Origin: Parapristionchus giblindavisi | Lineage: Eukaryota > Nematoda > Chromadorea > Rhabditida > Diplogasteridae | Direction of reading: 5' to 3' | NCBI GenBank assembly: GCA_943737045.1 | Contig: CALSFV010000119.1 | Span: forward strand, 118,167-182,166 | Length of the DNA stretch: 64,000 nt | Part shown: positions 19,925 through 30,460 of the stretch, piece by piece | Numbering within the stretch: the first letter of the stretch is position 1 | Layout: every line of letters starts with the position of its first letter | The notes under the pieces: model-generated | The model's database searches: none | Told to the model about the DNA's origin: nothing | The model's input: only the letters and a program-made list of their open reading frames with translations | Position numbers and translations under genes: made by a program

Positions 19925-22900
19925 TCAACTCTGGCTACACTCTTTGGTAAAACAAAGAAAGATAAGCAAAATTTTTAGCGAACTTTTTTTAAGCTCAATT
20001 TTTTGGTTATGGCTAAAAAAAAGTATGTACTTACTTTTTCATATCTCCGGACATGAGAAGAAAGCAAGCAGGATGAACGAAAGCAATTGAAAGATTGAGT
20101 AAGTTCTCACCATAGAAAATAAGGAACCACATTTCTTCATGCATTTTAATTGAAGATACGATAAAGTTTACAAGAAGTGAGCACTGTAATATTATAGCAA
20201 ACATAATTTCATTAGTTCCCGGAGTCTAATTAATATGTATATTATTGTAAATACCGAATAAAGAACAAAAATAAGGATGGATTGATTGAGCATTCGTTGT
20301 TGAGTCTCATCCATTAAATCTTCTCGAGTATTCGCTAGAGATACACGACGCCTTTTACGTCTGAATCAATATGAAATACTGTAAGGCATAATAATAAATG
20401 AAAAGGACGAATCTTTAGTCATAATAGTGACCCTTTTATTTGTTTCATATAATTCATCTTGGATATGAAATCTTGCTATTCATATTACTTTTTAGTTTCA
20501 CTCTTAAATTATATTTTATTTCATCAAAAATAGAATTGATCTTTTAATACTTAAAGGCACACCCCGCTCTAATTTTGTTCTCCGCTCTGGGAATACTCTC
20601 TAGCAGGAAAAGAAAGCTAGAGTACATTGTTAAAGTGGAGAGTTTCAAGCTTGTGGTGCTCCTTTAATATTGTTATTCCCACCTTTGCCTTTCTAACCTC
20701 ATAATGCCGTAGAGGAAAATGTACAAAATAAGAACGATAATGACAACGCCATATGATAGATAAGCGGCCGAATTGAATATGAAGCCTTTTGCTGATTTTT
20801 CATCACACATATTGTAGTACATACCCTGTAATTTGTTTTGGTCATACCCATATCAAGATATTTTAATAATTTAAAAAATTATACATCTACCTGTTTATGG
20901 CCATCAAAATATTATAGATATTTAATATAACATGGGTTTTACAAATGATCTTATAGTGAATCTATATGAGAAGATACCAACAATCGTTGAGTAGAAATAT
21001 GTGCATTTATAATAGTAAAAGAAGAAAGGAAAGAAGGCAGACAAAGTCCATGCTATGAAACAGTAAAATAAACTCCGCAATCTGTAATCGTTACATCCTT
21101 TGCTAGCTATAAGTAGCAGTAAAAGGAATGCATTATTATATGCATTCGAAGAAAAGGACGTGATGTTGAGTGAAGAGAGAATTATCAAATGTAATGATCC
21201 CTCTAACAATAAGAATCACTCACTTTGTGAAAGCTCTTGCTCCCGATTTAAATGCAACAACGACGAAACGATTTATAGCAATTAAAACAGCGAATGCTAA
21301 TGTCGAATAATCAGCCAGAACCGATACATTGAAGCAAATTTCCAAATATTGTTTGCCAAAAATTTCCAATTGATTGGTTTTTTCCTGGAATGAAAAATGA
21401 AATCATTTCAATAAAAAAAGAATTAAACTCAAATTGTTAGGCTTACATTTGGTTGCAATTTAGTAAACTTTTGAATGAGATAATAAGGCATGACGAACGC
21501 TGCTTCTATCAAAGCCTTCAGAAATGTACAAATCAAAAGATTTGAAACAACTATGTAGAAATTATGCTGCAATCGTTAACTTATTTTTGAAAATAATTAT
21601 TTTTCTCGAAATACAGAGCCGGGCTCATATATATGACACACTATCTGAGAAAATCGACATAGGTGCGGTATCGATGAAAAATAGATTTTTTTGTTTTATG
21701 TATGATAATTACAGGCTCCATGAGTGTAGTTCACCGGTACTTGGAAATTCCTTCCAATTGAAAATTCGCTTCAGGAAGTGACCACACCACGATTTGGCGC
21801 CTTTCCCTAAAAAGTTTATTTCGAATCCAATGGATTCGGGAGTGGATGCAATCGACTCCTTGGCTAATTCTAAGAAACTATTGTTGAGGAGAGTTTTTCG
21901 ATCAACGGATAACGAAGGCTGGAATTGGGAATTTTCGAAAAAATTTTTACATTAAATTAATTCTCACTATTTTCCCATGGGGCAGGAAAACTTTTTATTT
22001 GCTTAATAGCTTCTACATATTATATTACACCTTTGGTTTAAAATTCATATTTTTTTAAAAATACGAATTATATGAACTAATCATTTTCATAACGAATTCG
22101 TGAATTATGGTGTGCTCCTACAGTAATCCCTAATTAGTTAATTTGGTTTATCGCTAGCTTTAAGCATATTTTCTGCGTTTTTCTTTACAATATTAGATGT
22201 ATATGATTATTCTGCACCATCGGAGTGCAACTGCACGGCAGGGATGGGCGAACATGATCGGACGAAAAAAATTCGAAAACGAAAAATTTTCGTTTGAAAA
22301 CCTCGAAAAAAATTCGAAAAATTCGAAAAAAAACGAAAAAAATCCAATTTCACTGTTAAAGTAATCTATAATGTTGAAATTGTTGAGCTCGAAAGTCATT
22401 CTCTATTGGATGCTTCCAGAAAACTTATTTAGGCAAAATATAGAAGAGGAAGAAACAATAACAAAAGTAAATTCGACACAACTTCACCTCAAACGAAACT
22501 CATGAGAGGAATATTATAGAATTACAAAAGTTTTGCACACACCGCGCCAAATGCCGAATTGAGTAAACTTCTCCACCGTTGAGAAAAACGCACTCCAAAT
22601 TTTCGGAAGGTTTTTGTTTTTTTCAATGCATATAATTTTATTTTTTTTGAAAGTCCTGTGAAATGATGAGGAAACGCCATAAAATTCGATAAAATAAGAG
22701 AAAAATGTATGTCGCGCGAAGAAGTGGGCGGAGTCTGAGTATTGCGCGGCAAAGAGCGGAATTTGTATTGTTCGGACAGTTTTAATTCTATAATATTGAC
22801 ATTGAGAAAAATCAGAAATTCGAAAGAGGAATGAGAGAGGCGACTACGATTGTCGGTCAGGATGGTTTCCGCAGTAGAGAAAAATTTTCCCACTTCCATA

Positions 22901-24315
22901 CTTCCAGTTAGGGAATTTTTTCACATGAATTTTCCCTGCTAAATGTTCGTGTATTTGGCTTGAAATTATATGGAAAACAGAAAAAGAAAAAGTGAAAATA
23001 CAGAAGAACTCGACCATTTCTCGAGTGGAAAACATACAGTATGAAAAAAGTATTAAATTTCTTTCGAAAATACCTTTTTTGTAGTTGAACATCCCCGTTT
23101 TCCCTATACTTCGTTGGTTTTGAACTCCCAGAATATCTAGTGTAAAACTCGAAAAATTTCCGAGAAAGACGAAAAATTTTTCGATCGAACAATTTTTCGT
23201 CTGGGGGTCGAAAAAAACGAAAAAAACGAACACGAAAAATCTTTTTTCGCCCATCCCTGCTGCACGGTATATGTGGTGAGTACATTACTGATCGTACTCG
23301 TACTGTAAATTTTATTCACTTTCGTATCCGAGCAAGCTTGCGAGTTTGTTACTACTCATGCCGTTCCGCACTCTTTCTTATCGGTTGTATAGACTGATCA
23401 GAGAATAAGAGAGAGCACGTAAATTAAAACAGTACGAGTACGATCAGTAATGTGGTCATCACATATACCGTGCAGTTGCACTCCGATGGTGCAGAATAAT
23501 CATATATCTCTAACATTATAAAGAAAAGCGCTGAAAAATATGCTTAAAACTAGCGAAAAAACTAAATTAACTGATTAGGGATTACTGTAGGAGCACACCA
23601 TAATTCAAGAATTCGTTATAAAAATGATTAGTTCATATAATTCGTATTTTTAAAAATTATGAATTTTAAACCAAAGGTGAAATATAATATGTAGAAGCTA
23701 TTAAGCAAATAAAAAGTTTTCCTGCCCCATGGGAAAATAGTGAGAATTAATTTAATGTAAAATATTTTTCGAAAATTCCCAATTCCACCGTTTGTTGATC
23801 TTTGATCGAAAAACTCTCCTTGACAATAGTTCCTTAGAATTTGCCGAGGAGTTGATAGCGCCCACTCCCGAATCGATTGGATTCGAAATACACTTTTTAG
23901 AAAAAGGCGCCAAATCGTGGTGTGGTCACCTCCTGAAGCGAATTTTCAATTGGAAGGAATTTCCAAGTACCAGTGAACTACACTAATGGAGCCTGTAATT
24001 ATCATACATAAAACAAAAAAATCTATTTTTCATCGATACCAAAAATATCCCAGTTGTTGAATTCTCTCAGATAGTGTTTTATATTGCGAAACAATCCTGT
24101 CGTGTCTTGTTTTTTTCCTATTTTTGTTCTGTAATGAAACATTGATACCTTGAATAACTTCTTTCTTCCAGCAATCAATACAATTGCTGCTGTGATATTC
24201 ATTAACATTACGGAAGCTGCAACAATGAATTCAACTGCAAGCAAACCGAGATAGGCTTCAGTGTTTCTGTAGAAGGCCGCCCCGAATTGAGGTGAATGAC
24301 CTATTTCTTCATCAG
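19925..24315 (-). CDS. Nematode-type 7TM chemoreceptor, 8 exons seen, 5' partial
   Basis: A serpentine receptor on the minus strand. Exons: 24315-24149 (TM1, ending AAIVLIAGRKKLFK), 21566-21447 (TM2, HNFYIVVSNLLICTFLKALI), 21384-21224 (TM3, ending in an INRF box: LAFAVLIAINRFVVV), 21081-20978 (TM4), 20825-20698 (TM5), 20360-20255 (ICL3 RKRRRVSL and start of TM6), 20183-20035 (TM6-TM7) and 20012-19925 (basic tail, stop at 19925). Joins are in phase except TM4 to TM5, where the donor choice is uncertain. A short upstream exon with the N-terminus is missing. The asparagine-containing INRF box and exon plan resemble the nematode str/srv/srx-type receptors, but I do not assign a family. The TM1-TM2 intron is 2.58 kb instead of about 0.1-0.2 kb because it contains IR2. 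The terminal codons lie in a short dispersed repeat motif. Confidence 0.75.
20558..20668. mobile_element. Short MITE-like element with TTAAAGG ends
   Basis: Inverted ends TTAAAGGCACACC and GGTGCTCCTTTAA enclose the TTCTCCGCTCTGG...ACTCTC motif and its partial complement. It lies in the chemoreceptor intron between TM5 and TM6. A TTAA target is possible. Diverged relatives are seen near 19895 and 18780. Confidence 0.5.
21667..24041. repeat. IR2: inverted repeat in a chemoreceptor intron
   Basis: Left arm 21667-22238 plus 23268-23304 (interrupted by a hAT element) is the reverse complement of right arm 23430-24041. The unique spacer is about 23305-23429 (125 bp). The arms are about 610 bp once the insertion is removed and differ by scattered substitutions and small indels. 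Weaker similarity (ACACTATCTGAGA) continues just outside both arms. The whole structure lies between the TM1 and TM2 exons of the receptor, leaving both splice sites intact. Confidence 0.88.
22239..23259 (-). mobile_element. hAT element relic, 1021 bp, with transposase C-terminal remnant
   Basis: The inverted ends are CAGGGATGGGCGA, and exact 8-bp direct repeats CTGCACGG flank it (22231-22238, 23260-23267). On the minus strand, roughly 22884-22780, a frame reads FFSTAETILTDNRSRLS followed by FEFLIFLNVN. This matches the hAT C-terminal dimerisation pattern (Ser..Phe-Ser-x-Ala-x..Asp-x-Arg-Ser-Arg-Leu...Leu-x-Phe-Leu). The rest of the transposase is absent, so it is an internally deleted copy. 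Its position in only one arm shows it arrived after IR2 formed. Confidence 0.92.
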
Positions 24316-24750
24316 CTGAAATGCTCCAAAGTTATAATGTATATAATACATAAACTCGTGAAACACAAAGCAAAGTATTCTTTTATCATTCATCTTTACT
24401 TTATGTAATAAATTTGATTTCAAAGCAAACATACGTTGAGTAAGGGAGAAGACCATTTAAAAAAGACAAGTCTACTTCTCTTTACTTTCAGCCAAAAAAT
24501 CAGGCATAAAAGCTTCGAGAAGTGTTGTCTCAAGCTCACGAGTATAGCAGAAGTAATTCATTCTTAGTTGAAACATTGAATAGTTTATTGCATGACATGA
24601 TGGCAGGTGACATTGGATAAAGCAAAGTCAATATCATTAAACAAATCTCTTAAAGTTCGCTGAGTAAAAGGCGAAATGTCTCACGCTAGACCTAAAGTTC
24701 TACAAATAAATGTCTGCAATCTAATCGCCAAATCAGAAATTGCATCTAAT
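24316..24750. other. Chemoreceptor upstream region
   Basis: Should contain the chemoreceptor's first exon and promoter, but no convincing start exon was found before IR3 begins. Confidence 0.35.
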
Positions 24751-25515
24751 GAGGCCTGATGTTGAGATCCGCTATTCAGTGGGGAGGACTTCGAAAATTA
24801 TGGTTCCTCCGCAGACAGCTTTGCAATGTATCATATATTTATTTCCATTATTTTGGTTTACCTCTGATTCCTCTCAGAGCTGCAGCAAATGTTCTGCTGA
24901 GGTCATCTTGGTTAGAGCGCGTACGCTTTAAAAAATAGTGCTTTCTCTCTCTATCACATCTCTCGTCCCTGCTTCTCTTATTTTCAAAGCTCCTGAATAT
25001 GTTTGAGATGTTCATAAAGGTTTTTATTCTATTGCTAAAATTTGATCTTTGATCTTTGTATTTTGATCTTTGATCTTTGTCCAAAATTTTTCAAACATTG
25101 GGCAAAACCTACTTAATAATGACGATGAGGAACAAAGGAAGTAGTTTCACGCATGCACAAATGAATGATAACTTAGTACAATTTGCCTCTATGTCTGCAA
25201 AAATGACAATAGTATTGATTATAAGATAGGAAGTGGTTCCGTTTCAGTGCTAGATCAGTGATAGAGTGGCGAGACGATCAGACGAGATCGATGGGCAGAG
25301 ACGCAGAGAGTCATCGCGCGCACTGAACTCAACATACCACCATTATTGAGACGGGTGGAGGAAGGGGATAACTTCACTGAACAAAAATATAAAAATTTTA
25401 AAATTAATATTTTTTTGCAAAATAAAGATTCTAAATTGCTCTAATAATTCTCTTCGTACAGATTTCTTATGAAAAACTCGAAAAATCTGCGAAAGAAAAT
25501 ATCTCTGGAGGCCAG

Positions 25516-25518
<3 letters not shown>

Positions 25519-25554
<36 letters not shown>
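25519..25554. repeat. (TA)n microsatellite, IR3 left arm
   Basis: A pure AT dinucleotide run of about 36 bp. Its mirror copy in the other arm is at about 28059-28101 and slightly longer. Confidence 0.95.
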
Positions 25555-25559
<5 letters not shown>

Positions 25560-25913
25560 TTATCTACGTGTCGAGCACGCAACGGTACATATGAATAATA
25601 AAAATTAATGATACTTAGTTGATATAGTGAACAATTTATGTAGAACGCTCAAACTAATTCTTATAATCTGCTAAATGACTTTAATAAACATTTGCACTGA
25701 CAACGCCAGCAACACCTGCGAACAAATCAGAATAATAATAATAAATGTATGCGTTACAAGGATAACTCAGATACAGTATCGGCGTAAAGTGATGAGAAGC
25801 TTTTTAATTTTTTTATAACTTTTGATCCAGGAAAGCAATCAGGCTGATCTTTTGAACCAATGTACAGAATTTATCAGGGAATATTACCATGATGTGTTGG
25901 TGCAATTATCTGA

Positions 25914-26542
25914 CAAGGGAATGGTCTCAATTCGGCCTGGCGTTATGAGATGTGAATAGTGTGACTAAAATTAGTTATATATGCTGATCGCAAAACCGTG
26001 CTTAGACAGTGCCTAATCGACCTGAGCTTCGAGAAAATCGATATTGAAATGTGGCTTTCTGGGCTGATTCGAAAGTTTATGCTGTCTCCTACACTAAAAT
26101 ACCGATGGGTGCGTTAACTCATCTATCAACTATCGAGACAACGACCTGCTTTCCTATTTTATTTTCTGGTTTTCATAATAACTGCAAAATATTTAAATCT
26201 TTCGACAAGAAAAAATCAGCAAAAGAAAATTGCATCAAAGGGGATCGAACCCGTGGCAATCAAAAGTAAACGTGGACACCTTATCCACTACACCACGGTA
26301 GTCAATGTATTTATGGCTTATAGATGAGCTAATGAACACATCGGGATAGTTTAGTGTAGGAGACCATGCGAACTTTCGAATCGCCCAGCCAGCCAAGAAA
26401 GGCAAATTTCAAGATCGATTTTCTCGAAGCACAGATCGATTAGGCACTGCCTAAAAACGGATTTGCGATCGGCATATATAACTAATTTTAGTCACACTAT
26501 TGACTTCTCATAAGGTCAGGCCGAATTGAGACCATTCCCTTG
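25914..26542. mobile_element. TNA-target DNA element 1 (629 bp)
   Basis: Ends are inverted CAAGGGAATGGTCTCAATTC, and flanking 3-bp direct repeats TGA lie at 25911-25913 and 26543-26545. The other IR3 arm gives the uninterrupted site (AATTATCTGAGTTAATT, one TGA), which directly proves insertion. Terminal inverted repeats run about 180 bp. A tRNA-like sequence lies inside. A three-base TNA duplication is compatible with PIF/Harbinger-type elements, but no transposase is present. Confidence 0.88.
26234..26305 (-). tRNA. tRNA-like sequence inside TNA element 1
   Basis: On the minus strand there is a B-box-like ACGGGTTCGATCCCCTTTG and an A-box-like TGGTGTAGTGGATAAGG. The internal promoter boxes look intact but the anticodon arm is poor, so it is more likely tRNA-derived cargo than a working tRNA. 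Confidence 0.5.
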
Positions 26543-28054
26543 TGAGTTAATTTTTGCGTGGTGATGACGCAATCGAAGTACACTTTTTTTGAAAATTTCC
26601 AATTCTTTAGTGAAATGTCCTGTTCTTCTGAAACATTGTGAGAGTGGAGACATCTACTAGGGCTGCACAGGAAAAAATTTCGGAATGGATCCGACTCCGA
26701 TTTCGAACCGTAGCTTTGTTGCAAATTTGACCCCCAAAAATTAAAACTCAGCTTCTAGATGTGCTAACGACCCGTTCTAAGCGCCAAAATGATGCTAATG
26801 GTAAGCGATGTTTATTCCCAGATTATGGTAGTAATACCTCCTCAGGGCATGAAAAACAAAATTTTTTGGAAGGGCTGCTTTTGAGACCCTACCGTTCAGA
26901 GGGCAGGTGTTCTAAAATTCTGGTTCCTGTGCAAGCAGCTTCGCAATGTATCATATATTTATTTCCCTTATTTTGGTTTAGTTCCGATTCCTTTCAGACC
27001 TGTAGCAAAAGTTATGATGAGGTCTACTCGGTTTCAACGAGTAAAGATCAAAATACAAAGATCAAAGATCAAAGTTTAGCAACAGTTTAAAAACTTTTGT
27101 GAGCATCTCTAATATGCATTGGTGCATTGAAAGTACGAGATTTCATCAATAGGGGCCAAGGGACGAGAACAGTGTGAGAGAAAGCGCAAGAGCACGCACC
27201 GAGTAGACCTCATCATAACTTTTGCTACAGGTCTGAAAGGAATCGGAACTAAACCAAAATAAGGGAAATAAATATATGATACATTGCGAAGCTGCTTGCA
27301 CAGGAACCAGCATTTTAGAACACCTACCCTCTGAACGGTAGGGTCTCAAAATCAGCCCTTCCAAAAAATTGTGTTTTTCATGCCCTGAGGGCGAATGAGA
27401 GTTATGACTACCATCATCTGGGAATAAACATCGCTTACGATTAGCATCATTTTGGCGCTTAGAACGGGTCGTTAGCACATCTAGAAGCTGAGTTTTAATT
27501 TTTGGGGGTCAAATTTGCAACAAAGCTACAGTTCGAAATCGGAGTCGGATCCATTCCGAAATTTTTTCCTGTGCAGCCCTAGTAGATGTCTCCACTCTCA
27601 CAATGTTTCAGAAGAACAGGACATTTCACTAAAGAATTGGAAATTTTCAAAAAAAAGTGTACTTCGATTGCGTCATCACCACGCAAAAATTAACTCAGAT
27701 AATTGCACCAACACATCATGGTAATATTCCCTGATAAATTCTGTACATTGGTTCAAAAGATCAGCCTGATTGCTTTCCTGGATCAAAAGTTATAAAAAAA
27801 ATAAAAAGCTTCTCATCACTTTACGCCGATACTGTATCTGAGTTATCCTTGTAACGCATACATTTATTATTATTTATTATTATTATTCTGATTTGTTCGC
27901 AGGTGTTGCTGGCGTTGTCAGTGCAAATGTTTATTAAAGTCATTTAGCAGATTATAAGAATTAGTTTGAGCGTTCTACATAAATTGTTCACTATATCAAC
28001 TAAGTATCATTAATTTTTATTATTCATATGTACCGTTGCGTGCTCGACACGTAG

Positions 28055-28058
<4 letters not shown>

Positions 28059-28101
<43 letters not shown>
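28059..28101. repeat. (TA)n microsatellite, IR3 right arm
   Basis: Mirror of the run near 25.53 kb; the length difference is one of the small inter-arm differences. Confidence 0.95.
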
Positions 28102-28104
<3 letters not shown>

Positions 28105-28969
28105 CTGGCCTCCAGAGATATTTTCTTTCGCAGATTTTTCGAGTTTTTCATAAGAAATCTGTACGAAGAGAATTATTAGAGCAATTTAGAATCTTTATTT
28201 TGCAAAAAATATTAATTTTAAAATTTTTATGTTTTTGTTCAGTGAAGTTTTCACCTCCCTCCACCCGTCTCAATAATGGTGGTATGTTGAGTTCAGTGCG
28301 CGCGATGACTCTCTGCGTCTCTGCCCATCGATCTCGTCTGATCGTCTCGCCACTCTATCACTGATCTAGCACTGAAACGGAACCACTTCCTATCTTATAA
28401 TCAATACTATTGTCATTTTTGCAGACATAGAGGCAAATTGTACTAACAAGGGGATGGTCGCAACTGATCCTGGCCATATGAGATGGCAATAACATGACTA
28501 GGATCAGTTTTCGATGCTGATTACGAATCCGTATTCAGAAAATGCCTAATCGACCTCTGTTCCGAGAAAATCGGTATTGAAATTTGGCTTGTTAATTCGA
28601 AAAGTCGTGTAGTTTCCTTCACAATCTATCTGGCTCAGGTAATTCGATCAAAATCTGATCAGGAGTTTGGCCACTTTTGAATCAGATCAGATGAAATCAG
28701 AATCTGATCAGATCTGATCAGATTCTGATCATGTACAACAAATGCGCAAAGGATTTGCCTTGCGCGTTTAATTTATGTGCTTGTTTGATTATAAGGAGGG
28801 AGCACGTTTTAATTTATATTTTTACGATGAAATAATAGTTTATTATCGATAGATATTTCATATTTTCATATCACGTTGTTACATTGAACTAGAAGATGCA
28901 TATATACATTTGTTGTATGCTACAGTTGTTTCGTTTGTTATTCATATTAACATTTGAACTTTTCCATGT

Positions 28970-29000
28970 TACAACAATTGTTGTAACATGGAATAGTTCA
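28970..29000. repeat. Perfect 28-bp palindrome
   Basis: CCATGTTACAACAA immediately followed by its reverse complement, inside the nested element; it could form a loopless hairpin. Confidence 0.85.
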
Positions 29001-29429
29001 AATCTGCAGCTACTGAATATTCATTCTGAATGACACGAATTTTTCAAGCAGGATGTGGAGGTGCTGAAGCCAGGTATGATATTAGATTGAAGAGTAGTTC
29101 TAAATCAATATTATCGGTTTAATTCTGAGCTATATAGGAACTCGTAATGTAGAGGCGCGGAATGAAGGTCGGTTAATACTGTCTACCGCTAGCTATGGGA
29201 ATCACACAGCGTGAGTTGTATTGATTTCTTAATTCATTTACTTTTTTCGTGTTGCACTTTGAAGCAATTTTCGATCACTCGCTAGTTGCTATTTCTCTTT
29301 GGCGCTATGACAGATTCCATACGCAATATCAAGACAAGATAACGAGTGTTGGAGATTCAATATGAGATCAATAAATGAACCAATATCTAGAGAATTATTG
29401 ATTAAAAGTATTCAATGTCTATTCAATAT

Positions 29430-30460
29430 GATTTCCAGATTGATTTCTAATCTGCGGGGTACGCGACAAACCATCCGCATTACCAATTCGAGAGTTTCCG
29501 GCACTCTATATCGAATATATATTCCATTAACCGAGCTACCCACTGGTGAGCCGGCGTTGCGCAACTATGGGAATTTCAGCATAGGATCGAAAATCCTGAC
29601 CAAAGGCTAGTGATCTCTTAGTGGGAGGAACTCCTGACCATCACACATGGTTCAGCCTCAATTATCCCTAGGCCTTATTCTCAATTCGGGCATAATTATT
29701 CTCTCTTTGGTCAGCGATCTGGACGCAATCCGATGGTCCGTTCAGTACCATCCGGATATCTACACATATAATGGCACCCATGCCATATACCGACGCATCG
29801 GTTGCGAGGATAATCGGTATTCTCGGATCATAGTGAGTCAACGGTCCGCATGCACTAGCCGTTTTTTTGAGGTCTCGATATGTTAACTTTGAACTGAGGA
29901 CAACACAAAACGGTGCTCCTTTTTTGAAGTGCACTTATTGTTAGGGGAGCTGCGGTAGTTGATAAGTTCCGAATGGGCTTCCTGTAGTATTGCACCATAC
30001 CCAGTCCTTGGAGGTGGCCTTCATTTGATAGCTTTCACCTTCTCTGGGTTGGGTCTAGCCACATTCTTACTCACTAGATGGCCAAAATTCGATTTTATTT
30101 TTCAGGAACTCGCATTTTCCGCGTTTCAGGCGCAAGCCTGCTGTGCGAAACTTCCCATCACCTTGGCAACCTAGACATATCCGCTTAATCCGAAAATCCC
30201 TTCTAGTTTCGGCGCATTTGCCGGGGTTGAAACCCATTTGCTTGCTCGATGTGGTCAACCCTTTCTGTTCAACCATCCTTTCAAATGGTAGCAACCACCC
30301 AGGTGCATGGGTACCGGTACGGCTTTTCCGGAAAAACCGGTCGGGTTTATCCCCTAGAATTGAGTCCAGCATCTGTTTATGAACTTGCCCCCAGATCATA
30401 TCGGGACAGGTCAGCTTTGTCCTTGAGCAATGCCTCGAGCTTGCTTCTTGCTGAATCATG
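29430..30460 (-). pseudogene. Ty3/Gypsy pol relic (RT end, RNase H, tether)
   Basis: On the minus strand the pieces come in the expected order for a Ty3/Gypsy polyprotein. First is the end of the RT with GLRLKRGKCEFLKNKIEF (about 30130-30080). Then comes RNase H with LTHYDPRIPIILATDASVYG (about 29850-29790), then GNADGLSRVP of the RNase H-integrase tether (about 29480-29450). Stops and frameshifts break the reading frame. Gag, protease, intact integrase and LTRs were not recognised. Confidence 0.82.

Larger units (their letters stand above)
25774..27835. mobile_element. Tc1/mariner-like terminal repeats within IR3
   Basis: At both positions a TA dinucleotide is followed inward by CAGTATCGGCGTAAAGTGAT, the usual TA-CAGT-(N)-GGC..AAAGT layout of Tc1/mariner ends. 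The two ends face each other across the IR3 centre, so the central 2 kb could be a foldback element with terminal repeats of several hundred bp. No transposase reading frame is seen. Because the TA flanks also lie inside the larger inverted repeat, the true insertion boundary is not proven. A similar end (CAGTATCGACCAAAAGTCAT) occurs at 32482. Confidence 0.6.

Noticed and set aside
24023..24128. Extra chemoreceptor exon reading NKNRKKTRHDRIVSQ
   Set aside because: It has an acceptor but no donor before IR2, and joining the TM1 exon directly to the TM2 exon at 21566 gives the expected 7TM layout in phase.
24848..25084. Lys/Arg/Asp-rich open frame mirrored at 31647-31883
   Set aside because: Made by the GATCAAAGATCAAA low-complexity words of the repeat; no coding support.
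26761..27478. Mirrored open frames starting LTTRSKRQNDAN
   Set aside because: Both lie in IR3 repeat sequence, show no transposase motif and are open by chance; they use a non-ATG first codon.
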